From Spongilla lacustris (lineage: Eukaryota > Porifera > Demospongiae > Spongillida > Spongillidae), in the NCBI GenBank assembly GCA_949361645.1, contig OX442430.1, positions 1,101,856 through 1,165,855 of the forward strand: a stretch of DNA of 64,000 nucleotides, given 5' to 3'. The number at the start of each line of letters is the position of its first letter. Position 1 is the first letter of the stretch. The notes under the pieces were generated by a model. That model did not search any database. It was given only the letters and a program-made list of their open reading frames with translations, and was not told the DNA's origin. Below, one piece after another: positions 48,201 to 59,935 of this stretch. A program made the position numbers and the translations under genes.

Positions 48201-49551
48201 TGCCCGGGGCGTCTAGCCTCAACAGTAAACATCACACCATGCAAACGTAAACCCATACATGTACAAGTAAATGCCTTTTGAAAAACACACACACACACAC
48301 ACAACATACACCTTTAAGCCAAGAATGAGAAGCAACTGTGCGTGCATTTGGTGTGTTAAACGTTGACGCTTTTTGTGAACTTGTAACATACAGGGTACCC
48401 CCACCCCCCCACATGCACCCCCACACGTGCACCCCCACCCCCACCCCCACACACATGCACCACACCCAGGGAATTGCCAAAAAAAATCAACACAGATGGC
48501 ATTTGTGCCAAACTACCCAACCAGATTGCACAATGAGGCTCACCATACTCGTTGGACGACAGCCTAGCCACATTCCTTTGGCTCCTTGTGCGCTTGTTGG
48601 CAAAGCCGTGTCTATCTACGGGGGCGGTGGGCTGGGGCTGCACCTCCAGCCTGAGCACAGGCCTCATTACAGAGCTGCGCTTATTCCTTGATGGACTTTC
48701 TGCAAGGAGCACACCATTAAAGGCTGAGTGAGTGCTACATCTGTTGCCTCCACACATACAATCATCAAATTCCATTTCCTCCTCCCTTCCCTCACTCCTT
48801 CATCACACTCCCTCTTCCATCCTCTCTCAATGATATCACCTCCATCACCATTATCATAGATGTGCAACCAGACCACCAAGACAAAATAACAGGCACACAT
48901 ATCCACACATACATACATACATACATACATACATACATACATACATAAATACATGCATGCATACATACATACATACATACATACATACATACATACATAC
49001 ATACATAAATACATGCATGCATACATACATACATACATACATACATACATACATACATACATACATACATACATACATACATGCATGCATGCATACATAC
49101 ATACATACATGCATGCATGCATACATACATGTACACACACAGAGAATACACACACAACACACACACATGCACACACACACACACACACACATACATGCAC
49201 AACTTACTATCCCTAACTCTTTCCTTCTTGGAAGGACAATAGGCACTAATGAAAAAGGAAGTGAGAATCACCAGTACATGCAGCCACACAAGCACACACA
49301 CATACATGCACACACATCACACAAGCACACACAAGCACACACATACATGCACACACATCACACAAGCACACACAAGCACATACACCACACAAGCACACAC
49401 ATACATGCCACAAGCCCTCAAACGCTATCCATCCACAATTAGATAAGACATGCCACCAGCACACATTATGAGTTCTAGCTACCCATGTACATGTATATCC
49501 TATTTACAAAATTACTAGTGAAACTAACCACAAGAAACCATACCCACACAC

Positions 49552-49614
<63 letters not shown>

Positions 49615-51659
49615 ACACATGCACAAGTAGTGATTATTCATGAGTCTGTAATTGTGTTGTGTTGGGGTTAATTGGGGGGACGGCATTATTCAGAATTGAG
49701 ATTTATCTATTTTATTGTCATCGCGTGGTTTGTTGGGTTACGTTGTCAAGCGAAGTCTAAGTGGTTACACACACACCACACACACACACACAGTTACACA
49801 TGCACACACACACACACACACACACAGGCTATTACATGCATGACCTTGCATGGGGGGGGTGGAGCCACTGAATGAGCAGAAAAGGAACAAATAGATGTAT
49901 TATGCAGATCAAAACAGAAAGATAATGAGATTGACACCCAAGGGTGGGGCCGATGGGGTTGTGTGCAGATCAATAGGATTACATAACTGGAGACATGACA
50001 TGAGACATAACACAATACATAAGGGGAAATGTTTCCAGTGGACCATGTAATGTAGACTGACTACACAGGGGGGGGGGGGGGACATGTTCCAGCATGTCAG
50101 AACATTAAATCATGTGACCTAGAACATTATGGTCATGTGACCCAGAAGACTCAGAAGTGGACAGGGGGCGGGGGGATATAATACGGTCATGTGACCCAGA
50201 GGCCCAGTAGTACACGAATGTAGGTGTAGGCCACAGAGATAGGTGCACACATAGGCCCCAGAGGTAAACACACTTAAATGCATGCTTGGAATATGCCTCT
50301 GATGACGTGCTTTCATTGCAGCGGTGTATAAGGATCTACCAGACAAGCATCTTCAAGTTCTGTTTTTTAAAGGCAAAGTGAATTGTCCATATTTATCTGT
50401 AAGCATCTGTGGTATGTTGCTGGTATTATGTCAACAGAATGATACCAGCTGTACCACAGGTCTGTAGGCTATACCAGCTGTACCACAGGTCTGGAAGAGG
50501 TAGGGCTCGCTGCATTGCAGAGTATATATGTCAGAAACGCTAAATAAATTATACCTATTGCTAAGCAAGAATCAAACAGAGTACTGGTCCACCATAGCTT
50601 GGTACAGTAATGGCCCACCATAGCTTGGTACAGTACTGGTCCACCATAGCTTGGTACAGTACTGGTCCACCATAGCTTGGTACAGTAGTGGCCCACCATA
50701 GCTTGGCTGGTCCAACACAACATGCATACCACCCACACATGAAGCGCAAACCTGTTCCTGAAAAATTGCAACAAAGCGTAATGATTAAGAAAACAAGGGG
50801 CTGAAGAATGCAAAGGGGTTAAACCATATAAGGCTTTCCGAACAGCATGGCCATACACATGCTATACACATGGTATACACATGGTATACACATGGTATAC
50901 ACATGGTATACACGTGGTATACACATGGTATACACATGGTATACAGCACACCTCAACTTAGGTAAACATATCAACACGGGGCCAACCCCTCAGGGTGTCA
51001 GCAGGGCATGTCCTGTCTCTTGTGCAGATACAGAGATATGCTCACAAATCCAATCAAAATGGCTACATGCACACTAAACTCACCCCCTCACTTGGCAATA
51101 GTTAAATTTCCAATGCAAATATAAATTTACTCAAAAGATAAACACAAAAAACCAGTAGCAGCCTAAAACCCCACCAAACCCCCACTTAAACCCCACCAAA
51201 ACCTCACTAAAACCCTACTTAAACCCCAACAAAACCCCACCAAAATCCTGCTCAAACCTCACCAAGGACCCAGTGGCTGCTACACTTTCCATGAACTGGG
51301 TAATAATGGTACCACTTAGTGATAGGGTGTACGTTAACCCCCCGACACTGCAAGGGGGAGCCAGTGTGAGTGCACCAGTCACATGATGTTAGCAACACAG
51401 AACACCTACAAGGAACCAACACCACTGTGTGCTGGTTGTGGACCAACAAGGGGAGACCTCACAGGTGGCAATATTCAATTTAGATTGCTTTGGTGTCCCT
51501 AACACCTTCCTCATGGCATCACACAGATGCCTGGTAAGTTTCCCTCTTCAATCACACATCCCACACACGTACACCCAACATACATACACCGCAAAACCCA
51601 TATATACAAATCACGCAAGTATCCAAACACATATAGGTATTTACTACTACTACTACTAC

Positions 51660-51719
<60 letters not shown>

Positions 51720-52860
51720 TCCATTGCATGCAAAGTACACATTTGTGTTTGCGCACTACATATATGTACACATACATCCATTCATACATCCATAAATACA
51801 TACATAAATACATACATACATACATACATACATACATACATACATAAATACATACATAACATACATACATACACACACATACACACACATACATGCACAC
51901 ACATACATACATACATACATACATACATACATACATACATACATACATACATACATACATACATAAATACACATAAATACATACATACACACACACACAC
52001 ACACACGCATACATACACTATGGAGTGCCTCTCTTTTTAAAAAGAATTTCACACCTTGGCCTGTTAGCTGAGCTTGCTCAAGCATTTTAAAAAGCCTAGA
52101 TTACACCCCTTGCAATAAGTATGTTCACATCCCCATGGCAACAGCCAAACAGTCAATAAAACACACTGACCACATATGCACGCCACATTGCTCATGAAAA
52201 CAAGTAGCCACACACAGAACAGATAATGCTTAATAATGCTTAATAATGTAGCTGTACCAAAATCAATACACCATGGAGTGCATGAGCCACTGTTTTTTTT
52301 TACCTTACCCCCCCCCCCCCCCCCCAAAAAGGTAAGAGTCACAGCAGGATGTGAAGCTATTGAAATTTCCCAGTCAATGACACCTGCAATTGCACTGTGC
52401 AATGTTCCAATAGCAAGATATGTGTATGGATGGATATACGTCACACGTACGCTATTTCCTCACACCACCATGGGATCAAGTACACAGGAGTCTCACTACG
52501 TGCGTGCTGTGGGCAAAGTGAAAACATACACACTGCGTGATCTCAGCCCAACAGCGAGAGTGCGTGTTTCTATCCTTTCCTTTCCTGATTTTGTATCCTG
52601 CATGAGCATCTATACGCCATCACGTATACAACACTCGAACAAACACTATAAACTCATGCAAAATTCAAGTACACGGACACACACATAGATAGAACATGCA
52701 CACATACACACACACACCACACACACAACACAAACACACACCACACACACACACATACACACACACGCACGCCTATTAAAGCAACGCGCACACGAATGTA
52801 AAAGCTCTCGATCGTTCACAAGTTGTGAACTTACCTTTGTGCACTAACTAGTCCTCCCAT
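45252..52860 (-). CDS. Candidate N-myristoylated adaptor-like protein, five exons
   Basis: Minus-strand exons chain in phase: 52860-52835 (ATG, MGGLVSAQ), 51530-51406 (HLCDAMRKVLGTPKQSKLNI...), 48699-48544 (SPSRNKRSSVMRPVLRLEV...), 47391-47058 (HLRPARRSRSSTSLLKTDTF...) and 45327-45252 (ELEINRTWPKLRSKLELWRQ to TAG), 717 bases or 238 residues. Every junction has AG and GT. MGGLVS fits the MGxxxS myristoylation consensus. The middle is basic and Ser-rich. The fourth exon carries VVVQYIDNGQY, an acidic D-run, YDHL, YEHL and CTYARV, resembling phosphotyrosine docking motifs. No catalytic or PTB domain was recognised. AATAAA on the minus strand (45008-45003) lies 244 bases past the stop. The long intron holds satellites. 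I do not recognise the family; the first two exons are least certain, and others may be missing. Confidence 0.5.
45330..47057. repeat. Intron of adaptor-like gene with several short tandem repeats
   Basis: Includes a duplicated 45-base segment (45745-45835, GATGTTCAATGTTAAACAGC), GTTGTGTTGATCA-type repeats (45940-46095), three CCCTCATTTGAACAAGATCA units (46255-46335), and ATGGTGACAGTGGAATGGTG units (46815-46985). No further exon was recognised. Confidence 0.7.
47405..47570 (+). repeat. GTGTGTATGTGTGTACGA repeat
   Basis: TG-rich units of about 24 bases immediately beside the acceptor of exon 47391-47058. Confidence 0.8.
47676..48145 (+). repeat. 22-base minisatellite, about 21 units
   Basis: Very homogeneous units of GGTGTGTGGAGGTGGATGTG plus AG (some GTATGTGG) in the intron of the adaptor-like gene. 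All three minus-strand frames stay open, giving spurious His/Pro/Ser/Thr ORFs of 270-420 codons. Confidence 0.95.
48906..49135 (+). repeat. ACAT tetranucleotide microsatellite
   Basis: Runs of CATA/CATG. The segment ending in ATAAATACATGCATGC repeats at a period of about 64 bases (48950 and 49010), so a larger block was duplicated. Confidence 0.95.
49140..49840 (+). repeat. CA microsatellites
   Basis: CA-rich tracts at 49140-49200, 49285-49410 (ACAAGCACACACATACATGC units), 49556-49612 (pure CA) and 49765-49827. Confidence 0.9.
50575..50945 (+). repeat. Two short minisatellites
   Basis: Five units of CCACCATAGCTTGGTACAGT plus six to nine bases (50588-50708), and about nine units of the 11-mer TACACATGGTA (50860-50945). 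Confidence 0.9.
51160..51260 (+). repeat. AAACCCCACCA-type repeat
   Basis: Degenerate AAACCCCACCAAAACC units. They resemble telomere-like C-rich DNA only superficially. Confidence 0.7.
51640..52010 (+). repeat. ACT, ATA and ACAT microsatellites
   Basis: ACT units (51640-51658), ATA units (51661-51719), then ACAT (51775-52005) with CA interruptions. All lie in the first intron of the adaptor-like gene. Confidence 0.95.
52305..52325 (+). repeat. Poly-C run
   Basis: About 20 C in a row; the assembled length may be inaccurate. Confidence 0.85.
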
Positions 52861-53500
52861 ACTTCTGGTTTGATGGAAGCTGTAGTACTAGTACGCAGTA
52901 CTAGATTATTAAATAACGAGTGAGGCTTGAATCCAAGCGTTGGAGATGTAGGCTATAGTTCGCAGTGCACAGTGACGTGGACCAAAAAGAGGTACCACCG
53001 TAGTGTACACCTCTTCGATACAACTGCTAGAAGTCGCCCAAGTAGCCATCATTTAAGAATTAGTCACTTCCCGTTTTTAGACCCGGGCCCGCGACTCTAC
53101 CGGATATTTCAATGTGACATACTGGTATTTATTCTTCATTCTGCAGTGGGGCAAAATAAAATTTAAAATGGTTGAGGTACTGATAGGCACCCCTGCCCGC
53201 CCAAGCTGCGAACGCCAGCGAGCTCTGGAGGCACCAAAATATAATTTAAATATAAGAGAACTGGAATGTATATATTTTGAATTATGCAACTTTTGGCCCA
53301 CCACCCACCAATCTCTACTCCACCGCTAACAGCAGAAGCACGTACAAACACGGACTGTGCACTTCTTCAAGCTCGCGACCTGCACGCGTACTACTGTCGT
53401 CCCCAGACCCACATACAGCAGCAGCGGATGGATTACATCACCGCTACGCGAAAACGAATGCATATCAGGCTGGGGACGAGACTACACGCGTACGCCGAAA
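52861..53500. other. Upstream region of the adaptor-like gene
   Basis: Would contain the promoter if the exon at 52860-52835 is the true start. No TATA box was identified with confidence. No other gene was seen. Confidence 0.3.
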
Positions 53501-53503
53501 AAG

Positions 53504-53528
53504 ACAGTGGCGTAGGAGCCTATTAAAG

Positions 53529-53564
<36 letters not shown>

Positions 53565-55376
53565 AACTTCATAATAAAATATCAGGTGTCAACAAGGGGG
53601 AGGGTGCGGGAGGGGCATGGGCCCCTCCCGCGCGGAGATCGGAAGCTTTTGCCTAATGGTCGCGCATAGTGGTTTTTAAAAATTATACATATAAAGGTAC
53701 GTACACTTACGCTAAAGTTATACCCTTTGGGAAACTTGAGTCAGGTTGTTCTTAAAGTACATTTTCGGATCACGAGTGGCTACCAGATTAACGCTATCAA
53801 ACCGACGCGTGGGTTTATATTTTAATTTTTAACCCTAATAATACTACGTTCACACGACACAACCTTTCCGTGTCAGCATGGTATTGTCACTGTACGCAGG
53901 GGCGTATTTAGGGGGGGGGGGGCCCTCAGGGGGCTATGGCACCCCCTCCGACACAAGAATGAATATAATTTTAAAAAATTAACTCAAATAGTGCGCACGC
54001 TCGTAATTTCCCTTCGCAGGCATACGTACGCTTTAGCGCGGTAATTTAATTCAGTTCACTTCTATTATTAACATCACTATACACGTATAAGATTACCGTA
54101 CTGCCCCCACCGAAAAAAATTGTCTTGTGTTTAAACGAGCGTATCTTCGTAATCGTGAACGCAGCTGCATGCGTGCCGTTCTTTAAAATCCTGTTGCCTG
54201 GAGTACCAGCTCTTTCCTGAAATGCTAAACAGCATATCGATTACGAAGATGCCCTAGTTTAAAACACGAGACATTTTTTTCGTTGTGGGGGGGGGGGGGG
54301 GGGGGGGGGGGGGGGGCGTGGTATTAATTAAATGGACGATTAAAGAAGCAAGCACTTCAATCATGGCGTATTACCTGAAGCCCGGCTTCACTGAAGGTGT
54401 CTGTAACTCAAGTAATCAGTGTATCTACGGATCAGCCACAGCAACCACAGTTGACATGTACATGTATATACGTAGTTGGATTCCGTTAACTGTTAGTAGT
54501 CCTCCAGCTGAAATGCGCATTTTAGTTACTATACTCCACACTTTGGCGCCGGCGATGTATATAGGAAGCTTTGTGGGGAAATAAAGTATGCACGTCAACC
54601 ACTTGAAGCCAGGTGCTGATTACATGCACTTTTCCAATATCAGTAAATGGCTCTAAAATTATCCTTGGCATGGATACAGTTTCAGAAGTTTGCAGATCTT
54701 CCATCAGCAGATTGTATCCGCAGTATTAAAGCTGCATTACTGGCAAATGCCAGCGCGCTTATCGTTATTCACAACATACTCAGCGGATCATTTTATTTTA
54801 GCGTGCTAAAGCGCTATTCGGCGGCTTCTGGATGTATATGCATGCACCCTATTAGTGTATGCGCTCGGCGCCATCCTTGGCGATTGCAGACATTCCTGCC
54901 GATTGAAACGTTGTATTTCTGTTAATCTATACTGCCGAGTGGGCGTGGTTGCCAAAAATTTCGCGCGCGCTTTGCGCGCTATCCGTTCGGCACCCCCCCT
55001 CCATCTATTTCTGGATACGTACCTGGTACGGTACGGCATGGTTAAAATTCGACGCGTGTACACTGCCCAAACCGTACAGAACAGTGCAGTACTAGTGGGC
55101 TCGATTGTGGTAACATAGCTTGTTTCCATAGTATTAAAATGGCGGGGTGGTTGATTTTAGGCAATAATTGTAGCTAGCTAGTTATGGCAGCCACACAATC
55201 CCAAATATTCAATAACCGTATACCATGCCATACTTAGCTGTTCCGTACCATGTCGTAGTCGTGTGAACATAGTATTTGGATTGGGGGGGGGGGGGGGGGG
55301 GGGGCAGGCCCCCCCCCCCAACTTTATGATTGGGGGGCCACGCCCCCCCTCGGCCCCCCCGGTTCCTACGCCACTG
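53504..55376. mobile_element. Possible element bounded by CAGTGGCGTAGGA ends
   Basis: CAGTGGCGTAGGAGCC at 53504-53519 and GGTTCCTACGCCACTG at 55361-55376 are inverted and each is followed inward by C/G-rich DNA with long poly-G/C runs. They may be the two ends of one 1.9 kb element, or two separate truncated copies. A clear target duplication was not found. It contains another repeat start at 53898 (CAGGGGCGTATTTAGG). Confidence 0.4.
54105..54290. repeat. Foldback sequence beside a poly-G run
   Basis: CGAAAAAAATTGTCTTGTGTTT... pairs with AAACACGAGACATTTTTTTCG, and GCGTATCTTCGTAATCG pairs with CGATTACGAAGATGC. The hairpin ends at a poly-G run (54287-54316). Probably a small MITE. Confidence 0.65.
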
Positions 55377-56351
55377 AAAGAGGATTGAACGAGTCTTTGG
55401 CCAAAAGCCAAACCCCAATAACAGAGGTTTCGCACGACGCGTCGACGTGCGTAACTTTCAGTTTCAAACTTATAATAATAGCCCATGGCGCCGTCTCATT
55501 GCATGGCCAGGCAGCCTGGATCGCGGATTGGAAACTACAATCCATGCATGGTCCTACAAAGAATGTACGGTACATGTATTGCTCAATCTATTGAAGCAAT
55601 GTTTTTTTTTTTTTTTTTTTTTTCAAGCAAACACAGTTATATGTCCGCTATCACAGCTACAGCTGTGCAATTTTCCGTTCAAAATCAAGGGAAAATTGCA
55701 CAAGAAAAGATAAGAGCATGACATTTTAACATACATGGCTGGTAGTGATATTGTAAGTTTCCACTTGTAGGGCTTGCTTGGAAGTTAACTTCCTAGTTCC
55801 TGCACATAAGGATCTACAGACTCGGGGGGTGGGGCGGGGCGGGGGGGCTAATAAGCATACACACGTAAGTGGCTCAGTGCAGATTTGAGAAAGCTTCAAA
55901 TTGAGTGGCTACTAGTACATCTGAAGGCCAGCTGGCGAAAGGTCTCAAGGTCTGTCCAGGCTTAAACCCCTCCCACTCAGCCATGCAGGGTGGGAGGGGT
56001 CTGGAGCTCTGCCACTGGCATGCCGCAGTTGCAGTACTGAATATTTCATTTACTGTCTTTCAAGCGATTGATTGTTAAGTCGGCTACTGTGTTGCGTAAA
56101 AATAAAACTATAATGCACACAGGTCGCCATTGCATGAGTTGGTGGACTCCATTGGCCATGCCTATGTACGTACATACACACGTGGTAGAGCATATTTCCT
56201 CTTCTGCCATTGAAAATTTTGGGACCTTTGTGATTGCACATATATATAAGGGCACTGGCTATAATGAAGTAATGCAATTGTGAAATTTGATTACATAATA
56301 TGTCTCATACAGATCGCAGATCACATTATTTATTTGTCGTCCAAACACACG
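55377..56351. other. No gene seen
   Basis: Contains a poly-T run near 55602-55623 and short unrecognised frames. On the minus strand, AATAAA (56334-56329) lies just past the stop of the glycosyltransferase gene and is a likely polyadenylation signal. Confidence 0.5.
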
Positions 56352-57464
56352 CTAAAAATCCGTAACTCCGTACAATTTATGACAGGCAAGCAACAGACTT
56401 TCACACCAGGTGGGAGGGTCCTGGGCCTCACAATAGTCTCTCCAGTACTCCCTGCAGTATCCGGGACCAGTCTCCCTCAAGCACCACACCCCCTGGCCAA
56501 TCATGCTGGCCACCTTGTCCACAGACCTAGGCATGAAGTTGGCGTGAACAGCCAGGGCCATCATGTTGTCACGATGGAAGAAAAAGAATTCCTTGCCATT
56601 TGGGAAAAGTGTTTTGTCGAGCATTCTCCAGCTGAGGGTGTGGGAGCGGTGTCGAATGCAGATGTTGAGCCCCGCCTGGTCATTCCAGTTCCAGTTCAAC
56701 TGGTACGTCAAAACAGACTCAAAGAAGTCTACTGTTCTGTTGCTGGGCAACAGGTAAACAAATCCACCGCATATGTAGCTGAAGACATATGTTGCAAAGC
56801 TGTCCACAAGGTAGACTCCCGTGCTGTCCTCCTGGAACACAATATCATAATCAACCAGCTCTTGGTCTAATGTTGCAATCGGGTTCTTTAAGAAGACGAC
56901 GTCAGTATCAGAGAGCAGCACGTGGCTCTTAGTACAAGGAAGCATAGATAGAATGACCTTGGTTCGCTCGATCATAAACTGCTGGTACCCAGGCTGTCCA
57001 AAGTACGTGCCCTGGATCGTAGCAGTGGGGTGTTGGTAACATGGAGTATTGGGGAAGTGCTTGCACACATTTGGTTCCATGGCAACCAGATAAAGGGCAT
57101 TGCCAAGTCCAACTCTTTCAGCTGAACAAACCCAGTTCTGTGCTAGTGAGATCCATTCCTTGTTGATAAAAGTGACAATGATTGTGTTGGAGGTGGGAAG
57201 GGGAGGGTCAAACACGTTTTGGCATTGCCTGTGTGTGTCTGTTTCATGAAGCTGTGTTGAACAGAAGTGATATCCCTTTGCAGCTGATGGGTTAAATCGA
57301 AATTCTTTTGACATCAATAGACTGTACAACAGTACAACGATTAATGCGATGAGGACAATGATGCTCAGATTCCTTCTACGGTATCGATCATTCCTATGTA
57401 AAAGAGTAATCCATCCTGGGTAACCACATGACTTACTATCCAGCGATAATGAAGCACAGAACAC
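56352..57464 (-). CDS. Type II membrane glycosyltransferase (nucleotide-diphospho-sugar transferase family)
   Basis: A 370-residue frame. A short basic cytoplasmic tail (RNDRYRRRN) precedes a single membrane anchor at about residues 33-51 (LSIIVLIALIVVLLYSLL), the layout of Golgi type II transferases. The luminal part has SHVLLSDTDVVFLKNP with a DxD motif at 186-188, which binds the metal and nucleotide sugar, then YDIVFQEDS, YICGGFVYLLPSNRTVDFFE and WNWNDQAGLNICI. This pattern fits the Nucleotid_trans (PF03407-like) family. The luminal domain has many cysteines near its end. The donor sugar cannot be told from sequence. The frame is uninterrupted and its length is plausible. Translation starts at 57464 or in an upstream exon spliced before the anchor. 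Confidence 0.85.
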   Translation of the reverse strand: MFCASLSLDSKSCGYPGWITLLHRNDRYRRRNLSIIVLIALIVVLLYSLLMSKEFRFNPSAAKGYHFCSTQLHETDTHRQCQNVFDPPLPTSNTIIVTFINKEWISLAQNWVCSAERVGLGNALYLVAMEPNVCKHFPNTPCYQHPTATIQGTYFGQPGYQQFMIERTKVILSMLPCTKSHVLLSDTDVVFLKNPIATLDQELVDYDIVFQEDSTGVYLVDSFATYVFSYICGGFVYLLPSNRTVDFFESVLTYQLNWNWNDQAGLNICIRHRSHTLSWRMLDKTLFPNGKEFFFFHRDNMMALAVHANFMPRSVDKVASMIGQGVWCLRETGPGYCREYWRDYCEAQDPPTWCESLLLACHKLYGVTDF

Positions 57465-58247
57465 TCAACAGAAAAACATAACTAAACTTAATAACAGAAT
57501 CAAAATGATCAATCTACTGACTAAATGTAAATCATGATCACCAAACACAACTAAACTGAATTTAACTATAGGCAGACATTACGAAGTTACTATTTTATGC
57601 AACACAGGTGGTTAGCATTCAACTTCCAGATAAAGCCCACCCATTAAGAGTACTTCCAGAGAGTGGGTTCTTTAGAGCACCTAGTCTGACGTAGCCACAC
57701 CCTCGCGCTTTGAGGAGGGTCTGGAGACATTGCCGTTTCTGATTAGTTTCGAAATTATAAGTTATTAATGTTACCTTACAGTATACATTAACGTTACGAG
57801 GAATGTAATTAAAAATGTCGACACTGGAAAGGACTGCGGCAGACCGCTGACGTCGCTAAAGAAAGATCTAAAAAAGGAAGCTGTTGTAGCTGCGATAACA
57901 GAGACTGGCAATAATTCCAGATGTAGCAGTTTCAAAGACTGAAACACTCAACTCTGTCGTGTTAGCTACGTAACATAATTGCGGTTACGTAAGGTAACAT
58001 TAACAACTTTTAATTCTTTGAAACTAATCAGAACCGATTTGGTATGGCAATTGTCTCCAGACCCTCCGCAAAGCGCGAGGCAGACTATAGAGCACCCGCC
58101 CTCCATTTCTTGGTTGTTGCGCACATGTTCGCGCCATGACCGGGAACGAGTTATGTTCCAATGTTACGCCACACCCACTGGTGGGAATAATAATTCAATG
58201 GCGGCGGATGGCACGTGTTTCAGTCATTTTGTACCTGAAACTGTATA
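57465..58247. other. Upstream of glycosyltransferase gene, no gene seen
   Basis: Would hold its promoter. An inverted pair near 57690-57760 and 58015-58085 (GCGCTTTGAGGAGGGTCTGG against CCAGACCCTCCGCAAAGCGC) suggests another small foldback element. Confidence 0.5.
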
Positions 58248-58254
58248 GCTATGC

Positions 58255-59076
58255 AGTGGCGGATCCAGGAATTGGGAGGGGGGGGGGGGGGGGGGGGGGG
58301 CACCGGCGAGGGTGTGGCAAGGGGTGGGGCGAAGTAGTAGGCGGGGGCAGCCCGGGGAGGGTGCGGGAGGGGGGCACCCCTCCCGCCCAGCTAGGGGGTG
58401 TGGGAGAGCGCTGTAAGCTCCCCCACCAGGGTCTGGGGCGGAGCCCCAGAAGCCAACGCTTTTTGCGTAGAAAACCCCCCAAAAAGTACGTAAAAACTGC
58501 ACTAAAAATGTAATTACTGATCGAGGCTGGGGAGCGACAGATCAAGAGCTCAGCCGCTATATGTTCAATGCGCCGATGCATCGCCGTTGATAGTACAAGT
58601 CCTGAAGTTGAACTCACCGTTTATTCGTTTAGAAAATATTGAAATGCTACCTTTTTCATATGGTCACATGACGCGTGGGCGTTAATTGCTTTGTTTGCCT
58701 CCACGGAAATATATGGGCTATAGCTAATTTTGGGGCTATGCTCGGTTTTTGGTACTTTTCGATATGCTCTCTAGAGGGAAAATTGAATAACATACGCTAA
58801 ACGGTCGGCAAATGATCTCTGCCTGTACTTCTATTGTAGAGCCAAATGCTTATACATCACGCGATAAAAGCAATCATATTCATACTTGGCCCTGACCCAT
58901 GTATCATTATGTACGTAGGCGTACGTATAATAGGCCAGTTCTGCCGTAGCTATATCTCTGCGCTGCGTTTGCTTACGTTCGCGTACACATAGTCGTACAT
59001 GTACGTGTATACGCATGCAGGGGCGGGACCCTCGGGGGGGGGGGGCACGGGCCCCCCCCCCCCTGGATCCGCTACT
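58255..59076. mobile_element. AGTGGCGGATCC-family element, copy 2 (822 bases)
   Basis: Begins AGTGGCGGATCCAGGAATTG and ends GGATCCGCTACT, with a perfect 7-base duplication GCTATGC (58248-58254, 59077-59083). It is the inverse of 36469-37246 over nearly its whole length. A poly-G run follows the left end. Confidence 0.9.
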
Positions 59077-59083
59077 GCTATGC

Positions 59084-59930
59084 ACTGCTGTCCCATTGAT
59101 GTTTGGAGCCCTGCAGCGCCCAACGCCATAGTAACAGTTTCAAGAATTTACAAATGCTAAAGCTGCAAAGCTTCTGGGTAGGCTTACAGCCCTCCCTCAT
59201 ACCCTCGCTAGGGAGGAATGGGTAACCGTCCCGACCACGCCCCCTCATGACCTGTTCGAGCCTTCCTAGAAGAATACAAACGGAAAAGGACAAATATACA
59301 ACTGTATAAGTACTGTTTTAGAATGTCTTAAAAGCAGGTGAAATTGAATCAATTTGATGTACATGTAGCCGGAATAATGCAGTCCTGAAGTCCTGATCAC
59401 CCGCCCGCCCGCATGCTACAAATATAATGTGGAGGACCAGAAACTAAAGATTGGTTTGACGTGGCCTTATCATACGCTAGGCAACATGTAAAACGCATTT
59501 GGATCTAGTAAAACATCGTAAACTAATGTTTTACGGACTTATAAAAGATACATTAATTTGGGCGCATCCCTATCCATGTGTGATGGCTTAAGAGTAAATT
59601 CATTGTAAACACGTGACCGTTGATTAAAAACTGTAATGAGTTTAGTGTTCCTTGCGTTCCACATCCGGTTCCTTTGCTCTACACTGTATTAGGAATTTAT
59701 AAATATTACAGACGCGAAATTATGCGATTATGAATGTATATAAATATTACAGACCTACATTTAGCAAATATTACTTCTTCAACTTGATATTGCATGATCG
59801 TAATCCCTTGTTTCCTTGCCTTCTATTCAATTGGTGCATACAAATTCTACAACACCAATTTTGTTATAATTAACTTACATTTCCTCCCCTGTGATGTGAT
59901 TTAATTTAGAGACCACACGCTAAAGGTGTG
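59084..59930. other. Intergenic DNA, no gene seen
   Basis: AT-rich with one small direct repeat (TATAAATATTACAGAC, 59697 and 59738). Confidence 0.5.
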
Positions 59931-59935
59931 GTTGC

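Noticed and set aside
47054..48307. Minus-strand ORF of 417 codons rich in His, Pro, Ser and Thr
   Set aside because: Mostly the 22-base minisatellite read through; only its final part, 47391-47058, has splice signals and complex sequence and is used as an exon.
48667..49442. Cys/Met/Tyr/Val and His/Ile/Tyr/Thr ORFs
   Set aside because: They translate the ACAT microsatellite on both strands.
51406..51530. Plus-strand exon (open frame MLVVDQQGETSQ)
   Set aside because: Also open on this strand with a possible donor, but the minus-strand reading joins in phase with four other exons, so it was preferred; the plus reading is not excluded.
52236..52688. Plus-strand ORF of 150 codons
   Set aside because: Crosses a poly-C run and a CA-rich end; no family features.
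56280..56870. Plus-strand ORF of 196 codons
   Set aside because: Lies opposite the glycosyltransferase, whose DxD motif and membrane anchor are on the minus strand; it has no domain of its own.
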